64,000 nucleotides of DNA from CAZADA01 sp964526675 (GTDB lineage: Bacteria > Pseudomonadota > Alphaproteobacteria > Caulobacterales > Maricaulaceae). Position 1 is the stretch's first letter. The number at the start of each line of letters is the position of its first letter. The notes under the pieces were generated by a model. That model did no database searches and was not told the origin of the DNA. It saw only the letters and a program-made list of their open reading frames with translations. Positions 63,195 to 64,000 of the stretch are shown piece after piece. The stretch is taken from the NCBI GenBank assembly GCA_964526675.1, contig CAZGLY010000009.1:1-64000 (forward strand). Reading direction: 5' to 3'. Made by a program: the position numbers and the translations under genes.

Positions 63195-64000
63195 ATGGCG
63201 GTGGAATCTCTGTCCCCGGCTGTCCACGCGGCTCCCTCCGTGATTGATCTCATTGGCGACACGCCGCTGTTGCGTCTGAAGGCGGCGTCCGACGCGACGG
63301 GCTGCGAGATCCTCGGCAAGTGTGAGTTCCTCAATCCTGGCCAGTCGGTGAAAGACCGTGCCGCGCTGGGCATCATTCGCGACGCGGAGGCGAAGGGTCT
63401 GCTGCAGCCGGGCGGCGAAGTCGTGGAAGGCACGGCCGGGAACACCGGCATCGGCCTGGCTGTGGTCGGCAACGCGCTGGGCTACAAAACGACCATCGTT
63501 TTCCCGCGCACCCAGAGCCAGGAGAAGAAGGACGCCATCCGCCTGCTCGGCGCGGAGTTGGTGGAGGTCGACGCCGTCCCCTATTCCGACCAACGCCATT
63601 ACGTGCACACGTCCCGTCGCCTGGCGGAGGAGCGCGCGGCGAGCAACCCCAAGGGCGCGATCTGGGCGAATCAGTTCGACAACATCGCCAACCGCGACGC
63701 CCACGCGCGCACGACGGGCCCGGAGATCTGGCGCCAGACCGAGGGCAAAGTGGACGGGTTCATCTGCGCTGTGGGCTCCGGCGGGACGCTGGCCGGCGTC
63801 GGTCTCGCGTTGAAGGAGAAGAACCCCAACGTCCAGATCGGCCTGGCCGACCCCATGGGGGCGAAGCTCTTCCATTGGTACGCCCACGGCGAGCTGAAGG
63901 CGGAAGGCTCCTCCATCACGGAAGGGATCGGCCAAGGGCGCGTCACAGCAAACCTCGACGGCCTCACGATCGACCACCCGTTCATGATCCCTGACGCGGA
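63195..64000 (+). CDS. cysK: Cysteine synthase A, 3' truncated by window end
   Basis: PLP-dependent O-acetylserine sulfhydrylase that makes cysteine from sulfide. The Schiff-base lysine is K53 in NPGQSVKDRAA; the substrate loop reads EGTAGNTGIGLA and the phosphate-binding GSGGTLAGVG is present. The N terminus SVIDLIGDTPLLRL is canonical. The frame is open to base 64000 with about 268 residues encoded, so the C terminus is outside the window. Cystathionine beta-synthase-like relatives are possible, but the length and N terminus fit CysK best. Confidence 0.92.
   Translation, partial: MAVESLSPAVHAAPSVIDLIGDTPLLRLKAASDATGCEILGKCEFLNPGQSVKDRAALGIIRDAEAKGLLQPGGEVVEGTAGNTGIGLAVVGNALGYKTTIVFPRTQSQEKKDAIRLLGAELVEVDAVPYSDQRHYVHTSRRLAEERAASNPKGAIWANQFDNIANRDAHARTTGPEIWRQTEGKVDGFICAVGSGGTLAGVGLALKEKNPNVQIGLADPMGAKLFHWYAHGELKAEGSSITEGIGQGRVTANLDGLTIDHPFMIPDA

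Noticed and set aside
1..64000. tRNA, rRNA, CRISPR arrays, insertion sequences, prophage
   Set aside because: No cloverleaf with a CCA-ended acceptor and GGTTCGAATCC-type arm, no regularly spaced repeats, no transposase or phage structural gene was recognised by reading.

Overview
The window is 64 kb of GC-rich, densely packed chromosome (roughly 65-70% G+C in the lines I counted by eye). It looks like an alphaproteobacterium, probably near Caulobacterales, Hyphomonadales or Parvularculales. The evidence is a UrcA-family protein, an Atm1-type ABC exporter, SdhE beside mfd/recG, a class II DAHP synthase, and a ChrR-type singlet-oxygen stress cluster with photolyases and cyclopropane synthase. 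No tRNA, rRNA, CRISPR array or insertion sequence was recognised.

Layout. 1-15 kb: a 5'-truncated Vgb-like propeller, a serine hydrolase, dapE convergent with the def-fmt-GNAT-truA run, then rmuC, recR, fadD, zwf, a polysaccharide flippase and an MFS carrier. 15.5-20.2 kb: an unusual module of four genes. These are a P-loop NTPase translationally coupled to an ABC-exporter-like protein with a ruined ATPase site, followed by a four-helix membrane protein coupled to a membrane-anchored von Willebrand-like protein. 20-31 kb: a PPP-type phosphatase, small membrane proteins, an O-antigen ligase/polymerase, an Atm1-like exporter, a LysM protein, a LOG protein, gltX, a GyrI-like protein and UrcA. 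31-38.5 kb: nadE, an aminotransferase/oxidoreductase pair for a surface sugar, HU, DAHP synthase and an SH3 lipoprotein.

38.5-41.6 kb is the most striking part. A ParA ATPase is divergent from a single protein that fuses an N-terminal TIR domain (catalytic glutamate retained) to a ParA/MinD-type ATPase. A small unrecognised gene overlaps the end of the fusion. The fusion gene is visibly lower in G+C than its surroundings. I know of no described defence system with this architecture, so it is the best candidate for an undescribed system.

41.6-54 kb: glutathione reductase, mfd, sdhE/recG (divergent), a DUF502 protein, a DUF3089 hydrolase homologue lacking its serine nucleophile, and a kdsA-small membrane protein-hldE LPS core operon. 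54-63 kb: a photo-oxidative stress regulon on both strands. The plus operon is phr, FAD oxidoreductase, DUF1365 and cfa. The minus operon is DUF6134, FeS-type photolyase and SDR, with a ChrR-like gene upstream. Three of its upstream regions share TGATCC-N16-CGTA, which I read as ECF11 sigma-factor promoters; no sigma gene lies in the window. The window ends inside a cysK-like gene.
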